Positions 33,309-46,792 of a DNA stretch of 64,000 nt are shown one piece after another. Position 1 is the stretch's first letter. Every line of letters starts with the position of its first letter. Where the stretch lies: NCBI RefSeq assembly GCF_003473485.1, contig NC_053046.1, forward strand, positions 878,001 through 942,000, read 5' to 3'. The notes under the pieces were generated by a model, which was not told the origin of the DNA, made no database searches, and saw only the letters and a list, made by a program, of their open reading frames with translations. Source of the stretch: Medicago truncatula (Eukaryota; Streptophyta; Magnoliopsida; Fabales; Fabaceae). The position numbers and the translations under genes are program-made.

Positions 33309-33851
33309 TCACTGAACAAACACTAGTGTAGCACCACCACCACCAATAGGTTCAGGAGTGTTCTCATCGTCAAAAGCTTTAGGCACAGTGACGATGAGTT
33401 CGCCATCGACAAACACAGCAGTGGCGAGCTCCGGAACAACAGATTCTGGCAAACGAAACCTCCAGATATCAGGATGAAGATCATCCAAAGAAAAGTGAAG
33501 TGAGTGACTTGCCCTTACAACAATCTTAGTGACACCTGGATGGATATGAAGCGTGTGAGTCTCCACATGTCCGAGTGATGAGTCTGTTTCCGCCACAAAT
33601 CGGAAACAGGTAGGTTCTTCTTCTATAGACACGTCAGCATCCGACCGTAACGGAAGTTGGAGGATCCTGCTGAACACGTGAGGGAGACGTCTAAGTTTGT
33701 TGTTGTTGTTGGAGAAACCAGACATGGACAAGAGTGTTTCTGCTTGAGACAGTGGATTCATCATGTTGTATGCTATGCTTATGTTCCATTTTCTATTGCA
33801 CCTCATTGCTTCAAAAGAATCCATGCTATGCTGCACACGCACTCCTTCCAC
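33309..33851 (-). CDS. HSP20/alpha-crystallin-like protein
   Basis: Single-exon gene of 180 residues, or 171 if the second Met (MDSFEAMRCNRKWNI) is the start. A middle segment (LRRLPHVFSRILQLPLRSDA) leads to a beta-rich C-terminal domain with CFRFVAET, HTLHIHPGVTKIVVRA, WRFRLPESVVPELATAVFVD and GELIVTVPKA, the strand pattern of an alpha-crystallin fold. FVDGELIVTVPK matches the domain end in small heat-shock proteins. The C-terminus lacks a clear I-X-I motif, so it may be one of the diverged plant HSP20-like proteins rather than an oligomer-forming chaperone. A poly-Asn stretch lies near residue 47. Confidence 0.75.
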   Translation of the reverse strand: MEGVRVQHSMDSFEAMRCNRKWNISIAYNMMNPLSQAETLLSMSGFSNNNNKLRRLPHVFSRILQLPLRSDADVSIEEEPTCFRFVAETDSSLGHVETHTLHIHPGVTKIVVRASHSLHFSLDDLHPDIWRFRLPESVVPELATAVFVDGELIVTVPKAFDDENTPEPIGGGGATLVFVQ

Positions 33852-36800
33852 TTTGATTATACTTTTTCTTTTTTACAGTATTTGATGATAGATTAGATAG
33901 ATATTCTCTTTTATATTCTCTCTTACGCGTCTTTTTTTTTTTTTTAAAAGGAAAGAAAAAACATTTATTAAATATATTGAATACGCTATGTATTTGATCA
34001 ATATTATAGATGAAATACATTAATTATATTCGATCAATCTAAAAATATTTTATTTTTTTTATAATAATAATTGAATGATATATTACCAACTTCAATTTGA
34101 TTTCAAAATTTAAAGATAAGTTATTTGACCAACAACTTTTAAGTCAATCAAATACACATTTCATTTTAAAATACATGTTGCAATCACTTTACACATGTCA
34201 ATACACAACATTGACCCACCATTAATATGCTCTAAAAAAAACATTGACCATTAATATCTTTAATTATATATAATAAAAAATTATAAAAATTTGATATTTT
34301 AAAAATATTTATCAAGACAAATCAAACAACATCTTACGTAGTGCATATTATAAATTTGCAACATGTATTTTGAAGCAGATGGAATATTTACAAAGCAATA
34401 ATATGTATCGACATGAAAATCAAAATAATAAACAAAAGAATGTAAGAATGCTCACGATGAAGCTCTCCATTTTTTAGCATATAAGTGGATCTTATGTGTA
34501 CACCATTTTTTTTTCTTTTTTTTTAATAATAATATCTAATAAACACTTAATTCCACTAACCTAGCACCTACCGACAATTTCTTAAATGAGATTCACTACT
34601 AACTTTATAGTATCTATTAATAATTATATTTTTTTTGAGAGAATCTATTAATAATTATATATCATGACATTTCACTAATTTAATAATAAAATATTCTCTC
34701 CAAAAAAAATATATATGTGAGTCCGACTGAGAGAGATGGGGCTTCGTAAATCTCTCTCTATAAGTACCCTTTTTTATTTCTCTCGAATTGTGGTATCTAA
34801 CATGTACATATGCTTATTTGGTGAGATATCACCATTGGGATGGTTTAAAAATACAATGAGAGCATGAAAGAGAGAGAGTTGTCACAAAAATTATTTCAAA
34901 GTGGTTGTAAGCAAATCATTTCTTCAAATATAAGCGGATTTTTTTTTCTACGTTCATTGAATAACTATCCACTATCTTAAACGACGCTTAAAAAAGTAAA
35001 AAAAAGTAATTGATTAAGTATAAATTATAACTGGTGAAGGTTAGCCCTTTTCATAAGGGGTTCACTCATACCACACAATGACGTGGGGATCAACTTTTAT
35101 TGTAGATGTAAGGAGCTTGTTAGCGAGTAATCTGTATGTCAATCTTCAATGAGCTTTGAGGAATGTCATGAGTCCAACACACTTTCGAAATTCTTTTTTT
35201 TTTTTTGGTAAACCAAGACAACAATGTCCGCACACAATTGCATAAACTAACCTTCACCCTAACAACTTATATTCAATTAAAGGGTTCATCTCTTCAACAT
35301 ATTTTTTTCTTACACATGATTAAAGATCTTCACACATCTACAATTTGTGTCACATCATTTCACATCAAATTTTTATATTCACAATAAAAATAACAAATAT
35401 GAGCCCTCCTCTCAAGAACACAAATAACAAATAGCCATGCACACTCCTAATTGAAAACGTGATATAAGGAACCGTTTGTTTAAAGCAAATGCTAACATGT
35501 TGAAGAACTCAATAAAAAAATTATTGATCTCAAATGTTGTGTATTTAACTTTTAATAAAAGTTAAAATATTGTTCTATCAACGTAAAATTATTTACTTTT
35601 GAATTTTTTAACATGTGTCCTCATAATTCAAGTTAGCAAAACCGTTTGATTTAATGAAACTTCTCTTATTTGCATTTCTTTGGGAAAAGAAAAATGTGGA
35701 TGGCATGTCTTTATAGTTTGTTTTTTTTTTTATTGATAATAAGAGAAACAATACATTATAGAATATGACCAAAAGCATAAGAGCTGGCAGTGGGTTAGTA
35801 GAAGAAGAAAAAAAGGACTACTAGTGAGCCATGTTGTCTTCGCCAGTAGTGAGCCACGCCTTTTTATTGTGGCCTAACAAAACTAACACCAAGTTTGAAA
35901 AATGCTGTAAATAATTCAAAACACCTTTTAAAAATTCCTCTAGTGTCCTATGGATTTGAGATAGCCTTATTGAGGTTGTGAACTACTAATTTTACTCATT
36001 TGTCAACAAAAAAAACTACTAGTTTTACTTTGGAGATAAAAAATAACGCGGTTCAAATCCATCATGAATGCACGAAAACAAAAACTAGTCTTTCTTTGAT
36101 CAATGGAAAATTTAGGATCTAAGTACATTTCTGATTTGACATGTAAAGACAAAGAAGGAAGGTGCTATGATTCTTCCCGAAAACAAAACAAAAGGCAACT
36201 CAAACAATTTTTTTCTGTCTCTGGAACCAAATGTTACAAAAGCTACATTCTAATGTAGTGTAATGTAGGGAATGCAAGCAGTTGACTCTCGTACACGTTT
36301 CACATTAACCCACCCAATGGAAAAATCAAACAACAAAGGAGTAGTAAATTGTTCACTCTGTGTTTGATTATAATTATAGTAAGTATTATACTAAAGGAAG
36401 TATATTCAATTGAATTATTAATTTATCTACTAAACCAGCTCAATTGAGTTTTTTTTTGCCGTAACTCGATTTTCTCTTTGGGTTTCAAACTCAAATTGAA
36501 TTACAAGTATACTACAATTATGATTTGGTTAATCTAAAATTAGTAGTTAGTAAAGTTGAAAAACCAGTTACTGATATTTAAATCACCCATAATTATTATA
36601 AATGTGCATATGATATCGATGCTTACTTTTTTTTTTTCTTCGGAAATGGTATCGATCATTATTTGTTTTATCTACTGTTAGTATATATTTTTTTGTTAAC
36701 AAGTCTACTGTTAGTATTATACACCATTATACACCCTGCTCTCTAAAATGAGTTCCATAAATAAAGAGGAATGATATGTGAACAACCAAATTGTACAACC

Positions 36801-37577
36801 AACAACTTATTTGCTATTTTTAATGATATTTTGCATGATTTTGTTTTCCATGCTCCTCACAAAATTAAAAGTTGTTGCATTGGTTGTCCAATTTTAGATG
36901 TACAAATAACATAGCTCTAAATAAAACCCTCTAAAATGAATTACTAAGTTTAGATGAACCAGATCCTTAAGACTATACATGCTTATCGTCTTAGGGAGGG
37001 GCTATCCAAAATATAAACTTGGTTCCGTGTCTAGTTATGCACGGAAGATGGCCAGTTTACGCAAAAACAAAGGAAGATATATGCCAATACCACTGGCTGA
37101 ATTGATCACTACGAATATTTGTGTTCTTCATCTGCAATGATTTGTATCACATGTTGTCCTATGAGGCTATCGATCCACATCAGCCTTATCATTGCTACCA
37201 TCATTGCCGAAATTATTCACAGCTAACATGACATCTAAGCCTTTTATTATGAGGCCTATGTAGCATATGGACAAGACAGCGGTTACTAGTTCTACACTAG
37301 TAAAAACGTATGAGAAAAAGTAAAAGCTGATGATACATACAATATAGTAAACTCAAACAGAGCCATCCTCATAATAATTTGAGACATTTCTTCAAATATC
37401 GCATTATTTAAAGAGAGATAGATTCAAATATCATTATGAAGGCACTAGGAACTCTCTTCAGTTCAGTAATACCATTTGCAGAAATGGGTCAGATCTGAAT
37501 GTTGCTTAGAAATCAAAAGCACACATTTTACATTAGCCTCGCACATCAACATCGGCAAATGTTGGGTGACATGACAT
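33852..37577. other. AT-rich spacer
   Basis: No gene recognised. Contains a decayed Stowaway-like segment near 34925-35030, reverse poly(T)-headed retroposon debris near 35190 and 35720, and the repeat at 36240-36490 that is shared with 46160-46400. Confidence 0.5.
36240..36490. repeat. Dispersed repeat, copy 1
   Basis: Shares GAATGCAAGCAGTTGACTCT, CTCGTACAC, AATGGAAAAATCAAACAA and CTCAATTGAGTTTTTTT, in the same order, with 46160-46400 (same orientation). No terminal repeats found. Confidence 0.7.
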
Positions 37578-40500
37578 TCAAACAGCTGCTGCATGCTCTG
37601 AGTTTGAAAGGTCATCATGATCACGCATCCGATGCCTGCGGCGATGTCTTCTATGGCCTCGATGATGCGTCCCTGATGGTTTGTTTGGGGTATTAGGATG
37701 AAAATTCTCCTCCATTGGAGCACCATAACCAAAAAGACAATCAAGAGGGTCTACCTCTGACAAGACCTCAGAACCAGGATTTATCTGCAACAAAACAAGT
37801 GGAAAAAATAACATGCTGAAACCAAAAAACATCATACAAAAGAAATCCCATTGTAATTCATCATTTTAATTACAATTGAGCTTGCAATGGGGGTACAGCG
37901 ACTTTTTATAGCCTAGTTTTTCACACAAGAATTTGTTACAGACACAAACAAGTTGTAAACCGACCAATTATTGAAAATCTTGTCAAGGATATGTCCATCA
38001 TTCACATTAGTATTACCACTGCAAAAGAAGAGTCTGCTTGCCCAAGATTAAAATTCTAATTCTCTATTTACGTAATTCAATAAATCAAATGAACTCATAA
38101 TTATTATTTTTTTAAGCCAAACTAGCCCACCAAAATTGGCATTGGGGAGAATCGAACCTTAAACCTTGAGAGGAACTCATAATTCATTAATCGAAGGAAA
38201 AAGAAATATTTTCAATGAACAACTTATGCAATTGCCTTTGTGCATAAAAACATTAGTAATTTCTACTTTGTTCTTGTTAAAAAGTAATTTAGTTTTGTAC
38301 TTTATTTTTATACAATTGGTATCTTTCCAAAGTTTGAAAAGTGAATGGTTGAACTGAAGTGAATGTTGCCACTTCATTTCTTACTAAACTTAATGGATAT
38401 GCTGCACTAGAAGTATGTAATGGTCAAACCAAAGCAACATTATAATTGCGAACTAGTTAGGCCAGTAAGAAGTGTAACGAAAATATTGTCAAAGCGTACA
38501 CAGACATTGACCAGTCCATTGAATATAATTCGGCTTAGATAAAGTTTACTTATTGTTAGAATACACATTACACTAGAAGGGCGTGCACCTTTCTCAGCCC
38601 GGCATTTTAAGTTTAACAGTCCCTTCTCCAAACACGTATGAGATGGCCATGGTGAAAAATGGCCTCAAGGGAAGTTTATATTAGTAACTACTCCCATCTA
38701 AAGTATCTACATAATTAATTCAAGAAGAAATACTAATTTAAGAGTAAGTATAGGGTAGACTAAGAATACTTACAAAACTTTGCTTGGTACCACGAGTTGT
38801 CCTTTTGCTGTCAGTGATATTTTCAGACTTGCCTTGGGATTTTTCTAAGGAATCGGAAGCATAGGAATCATTGTGAGAGTTGCCTTGTGATTTATTATAT
38901 GAGTCATGATCCTGTGTCTTGTTTCCATTGATTACATTATCGCTAAAAAAATTACGGTATCGCCATCTTAATTTAGGAGTATTAGAGGCTGAATCGTCAT
39001 ATAATCTCTCCGAATAAAAATGCTTAGATATAAGCTTCATTAGCGAAGGATCATGTTGGTACTTTGTCACCAATCTGTCATTCAACAACAATAAAAATGC
39101 ACAAGTTATTATATGTTATGAAATAAAATCTTATGTAAAACAATATGCAGAAAGTAGGAGAGAGACCACAGGAAATATGTTCATTTTCTATCTCTTCATC
39201 ACCCCCGCTTTTCTTTTCTAGACTAGGAATGTAGTCGGTGATAAAGCAAGCTACACAATTTAAAGGATGCACGGACAAAATGTTAGTGGATGCTGGTGTT
39301 TGCTTCTACACCCACTTTCACTCCTGCTCTTTGGGTAGGTTAATTAACGTAAGTTATATTCTGCGCTGTGATTTTGGAGAAAGTATTCCTTTTATGACTT
39401 ACATTATATATAACAGCCAAGTTGAACTTAGATTTCAAATCCCAAATTATATCTGCCTATCAAGCTGCCAGTGAGGAAACAGCCAAAATGACATTAACCA
39501 AATTCCAAAAGGCACAAAACTAAACAAAAGATAGGAATTTAATTGGCCTGTAACAAACAGAATATAATAGTGGATAACTTTAGCACAGAAAACTAAACTT
39601 TCCATTACTTTACTTGTTTTTTTTTTTTTTAGGAATTTACTTGTTATAACTTCCACTATTATCAAATCCTTATTAGTTATACACTAGATCGCCGACCCGT
39701 GCGATGCACGGGTCATATCAACTATAATATATTAAAATAAAATATTTCATATTAGAGATTTGAAAAGATTATAAGTTGTATAATACAATTTAATTAACAT
39801 TAATATAATTAATCTTCATAATTAATAACTGATATGGTATCATATACTCCCTCCGGTCCTATTTACAAGAGAAAGTTGACTTTTTAGATATATTGAATAA
39901 TGTGTGTATCTAGTCAAGAACCTAAACCAAATACATAAATTATTTAATGTATCTAAAAAGTAAATTGTTTATTGTAAATAGAACCGGAGGGAGTATTAGC
40001 CAAATCCAATGTTGTCAAACTCGAGATCCTACCTTGGATTACGAGGGGGTGAAAAATCGTAACACTGATCATAAGATCCTACTAATCCTACGTAAAATAT
40101 CAAACTTTACTTATATAAATACATATGTATATATTAAAATAAAATGGACAACTAACCTTAAATTGAAAAAATAATTAAAGAGATACTAAAATTTAAGTAC
40201 CAATATATATATATATAGGCATTGTCCATGAAAGTTTTTTTACACTAACATCTAATCACATGATCCTAGAATCTAAAACACTATCCTGGAGAGATGTCTG
40301 TATCCCCGATCCTATCAGGGATGCAACATGGAGATGGGGGGACAGATCATAGGAATTATACAACCCAACGAGTAAATCGTGATTATGACGACGTTGGCTT
40401 AATCCCATAGCACTTATGTTTGAACTAATAACAGCTGCATCTTTAACAAACTGGAAACTGTAGATGGGGTCATGTTTTGCAATTCAAATGGATTTAACAA

Positions 40501-43024
40501 CCATGCTATCAGATTTTATATTGGGCCTAATTCATCCTTAACAAACTGCATCTTTAACGAACTGGAAACTGTAGATGGGGTCAAATTTTGCAATTGAAAT
40601 GAATTTAACAAGCATGCTATCAGATTTTATATTGGGCCTGACTCATCCTTACAAAACCGGCTTGTAAGGTGAGGGATGCTCAAGTTTTATAAACACTACA
40701 CAAGCCATATATGTTAGCAATGTGGGACTAAATCCACCCCTTCAAAGGCAACACAATGAAGGGCTTGAAGGCTGCAATGAAGGCAACTCAACTCAAATGC
40801 CGCAATTAAGCGGATAGGGGCGGACCACAATGAAGGCAGAATTTCCAACACATGCTGTTCTCAATTCACTTCAAATAAACGTCTAGGCATCTACTAACAA
40901 AGAATAATTATTTCCTCATTCATAAAACTCATCATTATCACTTCTACTCTACCAAGTGCATCCTAAGGTTTCCGTATCTTACTTGCAACAGGGTGTCAAT
41001 ACTCAATATCACTCCAATCCATTTAACAGGCTAGTTTCTACTTCGATTCACAGAGAAGAAACGATACTTGACATTGATTTGTTACACAAAGGACCATTGT
41101 GGTTTTATTTTTGTGGCCACCTATGGTGCAGAACACAGTAAGCAGTAAAAAAAGGTCTAGCTGACTGGCTCTGCTTAACTTTCGAAGGGGTTGGATCCTC
41201 TACATTCATTCCATACTCTCTACATCTCCATCTACAGTCTCTATATTTGTAATAAATTCTACTTCTCTTTCTCTTTAACTTGCTGGAGATGAACCATTTC
41301 AAATTTGTGAATGAGCATTTGTTATAATACGTTCTCGGGAATGTCAGAGAAAATGATAGTAATTGGAGCTTATTGCACAAACCAAAAGTGTTCATCAAGT
41401 GAATGCAATTGAGATGAGAAGACAAACATATTTGCTAACTCCTTCTGTAATGTACTGCCGTCCAGTGAAAGAATGTGATCTGCAGAAGAATACAAGGATC
41501 TACTAAATATCCTCAGTCCACAAAAAGCAGCAGCTCCTGCAAAATGATAAAACAACAAACATGAAGAATGGAATGAGGCCTTGGTAAACGATGTACAGAT
41601 AAGGAAAATGCATAATTTCTCTCACCTGCTGTAAGGTTTACTTGAAATGCTTTACCAAGTCTCCCAGTTACTGCCATAAAGGAATAATGATTATCAGCAT
41701 GCAAGACAAGTCGCAACAAAGGAAAAGAAATCAACTATATGGTGTAAGGAATAATAATAATCTGTTGTAACTAAAGTAGAATAAAAAAAATATTACAAAA
41801 ATCTGACTGCTCATACAGCTCTAGAATCAGGAGTAAGACAACGGTAACATCATGATGTTAAGGTAATACAGGATAGAAAGAAAGACGATTCTTTATAGCC
41901 AAGAAAACTTCACTATAAATCTCAATGTGAAGACACTTGGCAATAACATGAGAGAAATCTCAATGTGATTGCATCTACCCCATCTAGAATTGGGAAAGAA
42001 GGAGGGGAAGATCTTATCCTATTATCATTGGCATTTAAGAGAATCAAACCAACTTAAAGTAGTGGTTTCCTTTCTCTTCTTCGTTTTGTATGTGTCCTAA
42101 ATTCATGCAACTATGATCCAGGATTAATTGCTTGTAACATGAGTGTGTCATTCATATTCATTGTGTTATTGTCATGATGTGCAGCATATATTCTAACATA
42201 TAATATCAGAATATTTATTTATTTGTTTCTTACAATCGTGATTCCAAAAGATACAAGATGCAATAACCGGCGAAACAACTATTGTGTTGAACTACTAGCC
42301 TAGACCAGTTACCAATTAGATTTACTTAAACTACGATACATTAAAGATACCATGTTCCAAAATCAAGAAATTGTATGCACCATGGAAATAAGATTAATTG
42401 TAAATGTGCATAAAAGAAACCAAAGTGACAAACCTGTCCATGCAGCAGCACCGGAAACAAGTGAAAAAACAGTGAAATTTTTTATAGCATTAGTTTTGCA
42501 TGATTGAAGAATGTTTGCTTCATCAGGTGTCAATTTCGCCTAGAAAATAAAGAGGCAGAACTTTAAGAACGCATACACACACAGAGTAGTTTTTTTAAAA
42601 AGAATTATGAAGGCACATAAGCTCTGTTTGGATAAACAGTTTATGGCATACGTGCTTATGTATAATCTTTTTCTATGGCAGCAATAAGAATAAAGTAAAA
42701 TTGTTTTCCTACAAAATATAAACTGTTTTCATAGGCTATCTTGAATAACTTATGAAAAGATTATGAACAATGTCATAAGTTCTCAAATAAGTCGATCCAG
42801 ACCGACCCCTAATCAAATTCATCGATGATTATCCTCAAATACGATAAGAAAGTGATTCAATTCAACAAAAGTGAAAGTATTTATGTCGAAATTGCATGAA
42901 ATTAGAATCAAAAGTGGAATCAATTTTTGTATTAATTAAATTTATAGATAAATGATGATGATGATGATTTCCGTACCCTTTTGGAAATGAGAAGTTGTTC
43001 AAGATCGAACAATGCTTCGCCCAT
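37578..43024 (-). CDS. Uncharacterised plant protein with hydrophobic middle, 271 residues
   Basis: Six exons: 42977-43024, 42434-42539, 41626-41670, 41428-41536, 38774-39074, 37578-37784. All junctions are GT-AG and in phase, giving one 271-residue frame, which makes the model credible. Residues about 35-85 (from NFTVFSLVSGAAAWTVTGRL to AAAFCGLRIFSRSL) are hydrophobic and Gly/Ala-rich, enough for one or two membrane helices. Next is a conserved-looking block (KYQHDPSLMKLISKHFYSER), a Ser/Asn/Gln-rich linker, then DPLDCLFGYGAP and a His/Arg-rich tail (HHRGHRRHRRRHRMR) ending SEHAAAV. I do not recognise the family. A membrane or organelle location is a guess. Intron 4 (39075-41427) is filled with transposons. 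Confidence 0.72.
38103..38172 (-). mobile_element. 5'-truncated SINE in intron 5
   Basis: Perfect 12-bp duplication GAACTCATAATT (38091-38102 and 38173-38184). On the minus strand it holds the B box AAGGTTCGATTCTCC, then an A-rich tail. The A box half is missing. About 70 bp. Confidence 0.85.
39684..39714 (-). mobile_element. Helitron-like 3' terminus
   Basis: On the minus strand a perfect 9-bp hairpin GACCCGTGC-ATC-GCACGGGTC is followed six bases later by CTAG and then T, the 3' signature of plant Helitrons (hairpin, CTRR, insertion before T). The 5' end was not found. Confidence 0.6.
39845..39995. mobile_element. Stowaway MITE in intron 4
   Basis: TACTCCCTCCGGTCCTATTT at the left; the right end is AAATAGAACCGGAGGGAGTA. 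TA flanks. 151 bp including the TAs; near-perfect ends suggest youth. Confidence 0.95.
40435..40656. repeat. 111-bp tandem duplication
   Basis: CTGCATCTTTAAC begins at 40435 and at 40546. Both copies run through GAAACTGTAGATGGGGTCA and GCTATCAGATTTTATATTGG. The right part of each copy is the start of the neighbouring solo LTR, so the duplication happened after that insertion. Confidence 0.9.
40618..40850 (+). mobile_element. Solo LTR, same family as 9569-9792
   Basis: About 233 bp ending GAATTTCCAACA, with a perfect 5-bp duplication CATGC (40613-40617 and 40851-40855). It shares CTTGTAAGGTGAGG, ATGTGGGACTAAATCCACCC and GGGGCGGACC with the copy in the RNA array. An isolated end, no internal region; moderately old. 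Confidence 0.78.
42612..42800. mobile_element. Foldback MITE in intron 1
   Basis: Starts AGCTCTGTTTGGATAAACAG and carries CTTATG-rich arms pairing with CATAAG-rich arms near 42770. The same family as the elements inside the PPR gene intron. Confidence 0.5.
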
Positions 43025-43926
43025 TACGTTCCTTCCCTTTGCTGCCTGCCTGCTTCGCTGATCGCTAGTTAGTTTGGGTCATTTTGCTCTCACAATTTTT
43101 TTATAAACTTATTTCATTTCAAACATTATTTTTAAATTTTATTCATTTTCTAACAACAAATTGTTCAATGTTTGCCATTTTATATTACTAATTTACCCTT
43201 TGTGAGAAAAGCTAACAAGTGTCATTCGGGTAAAGGCATTTGATATGAAGTTTAAAATGAAAATTTTATTTTAAAACTTGTGTATTCGACATATTAAAAT
43301 ATCAAAAAATAAATTTTTTTTTGCGTGAAAGTTATCAATTATTTAATTATTTTTAATCTTTAGCAAGTGTTGTAATAAGACTTTTTTGTTTAAGGATTTA
43401 ATTTTGAGAAAATGTGTATTTGAGGAAGGTAAATATAAAATATGAGTGAATGTTTTTTTTAGTCCTAATATCTTTTTGGTCTTGGATTGAGGCATAATTC
43501 CTGCACCCTAAATTTAAATTGAAGGAGTATACAAATCCAAATTCGCTAAACACAAAAATGATGAATTTGTGAACAAACTCACAATATCCATATTAATATT
43601 TTACTTTTTGAAAAAAAAAATACTTTTTAAATTTAGAATCGTCTTGGAAACTCATTAGCAAGATCTAATAAAACACACTAAATCAAGCGAACAAATAGAC
43701 CACTTCTTTTCTCACACTCACACTTTTCATAGGTCTCTGATTTGTCTAAATTTTTACATGTACGGATTTTAAAATATTCCGGACAAACCAAAGTCCTATG
43801 AGGAATGTGGGGTGGGAAAAATAAATTAGAAACAAATAACATGAAGAAACAGAACAGAAGGCCCAATAGACATGGTTCCGGTCCATTCCATACATTTCTT
43901 TTGATTTTAGGTCTTTCAGTTCATCT

Positions 43927-43957
43927 CTATAAATAGACAAGCGCCGCGCCGCGCCGC
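43927..43957 (+). promoter_or_regulatory. Orphan TATA box followed by GCCGC repeats
   Basis: CTATAAATAG at 43927-43936 is an excellent plant TATA box, with GCGCCGCGCCGCGCCGC directly downstream, the only GC-rich patch in several kb. No coding gene follows on the plus strand, so it may serve an unannotated noncoding or intron-rich transcript, or be chance. Confidence 0.4.
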
Positions 43958-46159
43958 AAGCTCTTCATGCAATTCATATCAATCATGTTTTTTTTTGTTC
44001 GTTTATCTTTACTTAGCTACTATCAGTTATAATCATCTTTGTGTTTAATTTATCTTTGATTTTTGTTCATACTTCATATCATCAATCATGTGATGAGAAA
44101 ATAAAAAATAACTGCAACAATATGATGGGATTTATTTCCATGATTCCTATTATTTAACTTTCTCTGAAATTAACTTTTTTGATTCTTCATCGGTTTTTTA
44201 TTTATTCATTCATATTTTTTTAAACAGTAAAACTGGTTTTTTGAATTGAAAAAAAAAAAAAAAAAAAAAAAAAGAGAGAAATGACGAGCTTTACATTGGT
44301 CCGTGTTTCTGAATCACCGTGACCGACAAATCTTACCAATTTCTGATCTCTATTGCTAAAATAATTGATTTTATTAAGGTTAAGGTTAATTTAGAAGTTT
44401 GTTTATGATATCAGGCATGGAAAGAATTGGGAGACTAAGACATCTTGTGGTTTTTAATTTTATTTTTAGATTAATAGTTGAGTTGTAATATTCATGGAAG
44501 AAATTGGGTAAAATTGGCAGGTTTGTTTGTTTGCTTTGTATGTTGAATGTGCATGTCATCGACTATTGTTTTTGTAATTGACGAGAAATCACACAATAAT
44601 AAAGATAGCTAATTATGTCAGACGTTATTTCAAATAATACTGGAAATCCTTGGACAAGCGGTGTGGTGTGACTTCAGCTGGCTATATAATTGATATTAAG
44701 TGTTCTTACGTTGAATTGCGTGAATTTTTGTGTATGCACTTTGTTAATATATGATATTTATGTATGTCATCAGCATGAATATGCATATATTCACAGTGTG
44801 CAAGTTAGACTCGAGGATATGTCAATAATCTTAATTTTTTAAATTGTCTTTGCATCTTTGGTTAATGACATTCCTTCGTTAGGGACTTGGGTGCACATAG
44901 GCAGTCTTTGACGATGTAACCAAGTGAGAATCCTTCCATCCTTCATGATTATTTCTAATATTTCATTTGTAAGAGTAACAACAAGAATTGGTTAATCATT
45001 GTCGTCTGGTTTCTAGTAAGGTTTTACGTAAATAGTCATAATCTCCTCTTCGGATAAAATCTAAACACATGAATGAGAAATAGATGGTAAGATTAATAAT
45101 GTTGTAAATATAAGAATGAGGAGGATCTTGTAGTGCATTTACATGTGGTGATTAGATAAACTACTATTGTAGGTAGTTACTTATGTTTCATTCATTCACT
45201 TATAAACAAACCAGCAGTGCTATATGTCCATCCAGAATTACAACATAGGGAATTTACCGCGAAGAATTTCCCACATTAGATAGATAGATTATCCTTTGAT
45301 TGAAAAAGCGGATGGTGGGGATATAAAAGAGAGAGACAATAAGCAGTAAATGGAATACAACCACTCGGTCAGAGTAATTCAAAAATTGATAAGCAGCGAC
45401 TAATTTCGACAATGATCATTCAGTAATTGACAAACTTACAACATAAAGAAAAGGGAAGAAAAAATCTAACAATCAAATTCTCAATTCTAATTCTTCTTCT
45501 TCTTCCCTTTTTATGCTTCCTTTCCCTCAATCACAATGTTTGATTTGTACAAAATTTCAGTAACAGTAAGTTCGAGGAGGATATTGTGACAATTAATCTC
45601 CCGCATATATTTTCAGTGAAATCTTATGTTTTGAGTTTGGTTTTATTTGGAATTGTTTATGGGAAAAGGAATGGTGAATTCTTTCTTATAGAAACATTGG
45701 AAAATCTTCCATTTTCTGTGAGTTTCCTTGATCACATCCCTCATCAACAAATAGGAAACTCAATGTCATTAACCAACCATCTACCCTAAAATCTTTATGA
45801 TGACATATTCTAACAATGTTTCAAATCAAGTGTCTCAATATTCATATTTGTATGCAGACTTGGTCACTTGGAAAGTTTGGAATTAATTGATCTAATCCAC
45901 AAAGAATCATACTATGTTGAAACTGAGCTTATTAAATGGTTTATTGCGTGTATAATAAGATGCTGCAGATTGACCGATCATGTCCATTGTCCTTCTCAAT
46001 GCTAGGGAGTGCCACATTGCCCCTTCCAAAACTCAAGAACCCAACATTTTCAGTTGGAAGAATGTCAAACCAGAAGATTTAAATTCAAAAAGTTACAAGG
46101 ATAATTAATTATGTTGATGAAGTACCAATGAATATTGTTTGGAGTTCATCAACTAATAC

Positions 46160-46400
46160 TTATGATTTAACATTCTAATGTTGTAATGTATTAATGTCGG
46201 GAAATGCAAGCAGTTGTTGACTCTCGTACACAGCTCTTGTTTCTCAGTAACACAATGGGAAAAATCAAACAAGGGAGTGAAAGATTGTTCCCTTTATGTT
46301 TGATTATAAAGGGAGTATTTACAATTTAAATTATTAAATTATCCATTAAATAAACTCAATTGAGTTTTTTTATATAACTCAATTGAATTTATAGAGTATA
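46160..46400. repeat. Dispersed repeat, copy 2
   Basis: Matches 36240-36490 in order and orientation (AATGCAAGCAGTTGTTGACT, CTCGTACAC, AAAAATCAAACAA, CTCAATTGAGTTTTTTT), with small indels. Confidence 0.7.
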
Positions 46401-46792
46401 TGCTATATAGTAATAGTAATAAAATAATATAAGTATATGTTTTTACACGGAACTCATATTTATCACTTATCAATAAATTAAAATAAGTGTTCAAAAATGT
46501 ATTAACGGATTTTCGCATATAGAAAATTTTGTAGTACTAAATTGATTCTATGATTTTATTTTATAATATTACTATTTTTTAAAGGAGCTTGGTGCAAATA
46601 TTTTAACAAGTTTTTGAAGTTATTGACCTATTATAATATAATAATTTTGTCACTGCAAAATTAATTAAAATTAATAGCAAATGATAAAAATGAAAAATGA
46701 TTATAATTATAATAATTCTATAGCATAGCTAAAAACTATATATGTCCTCACTGATGATGTTTCACAATACAACGACATATGTTTCGCTGCGC

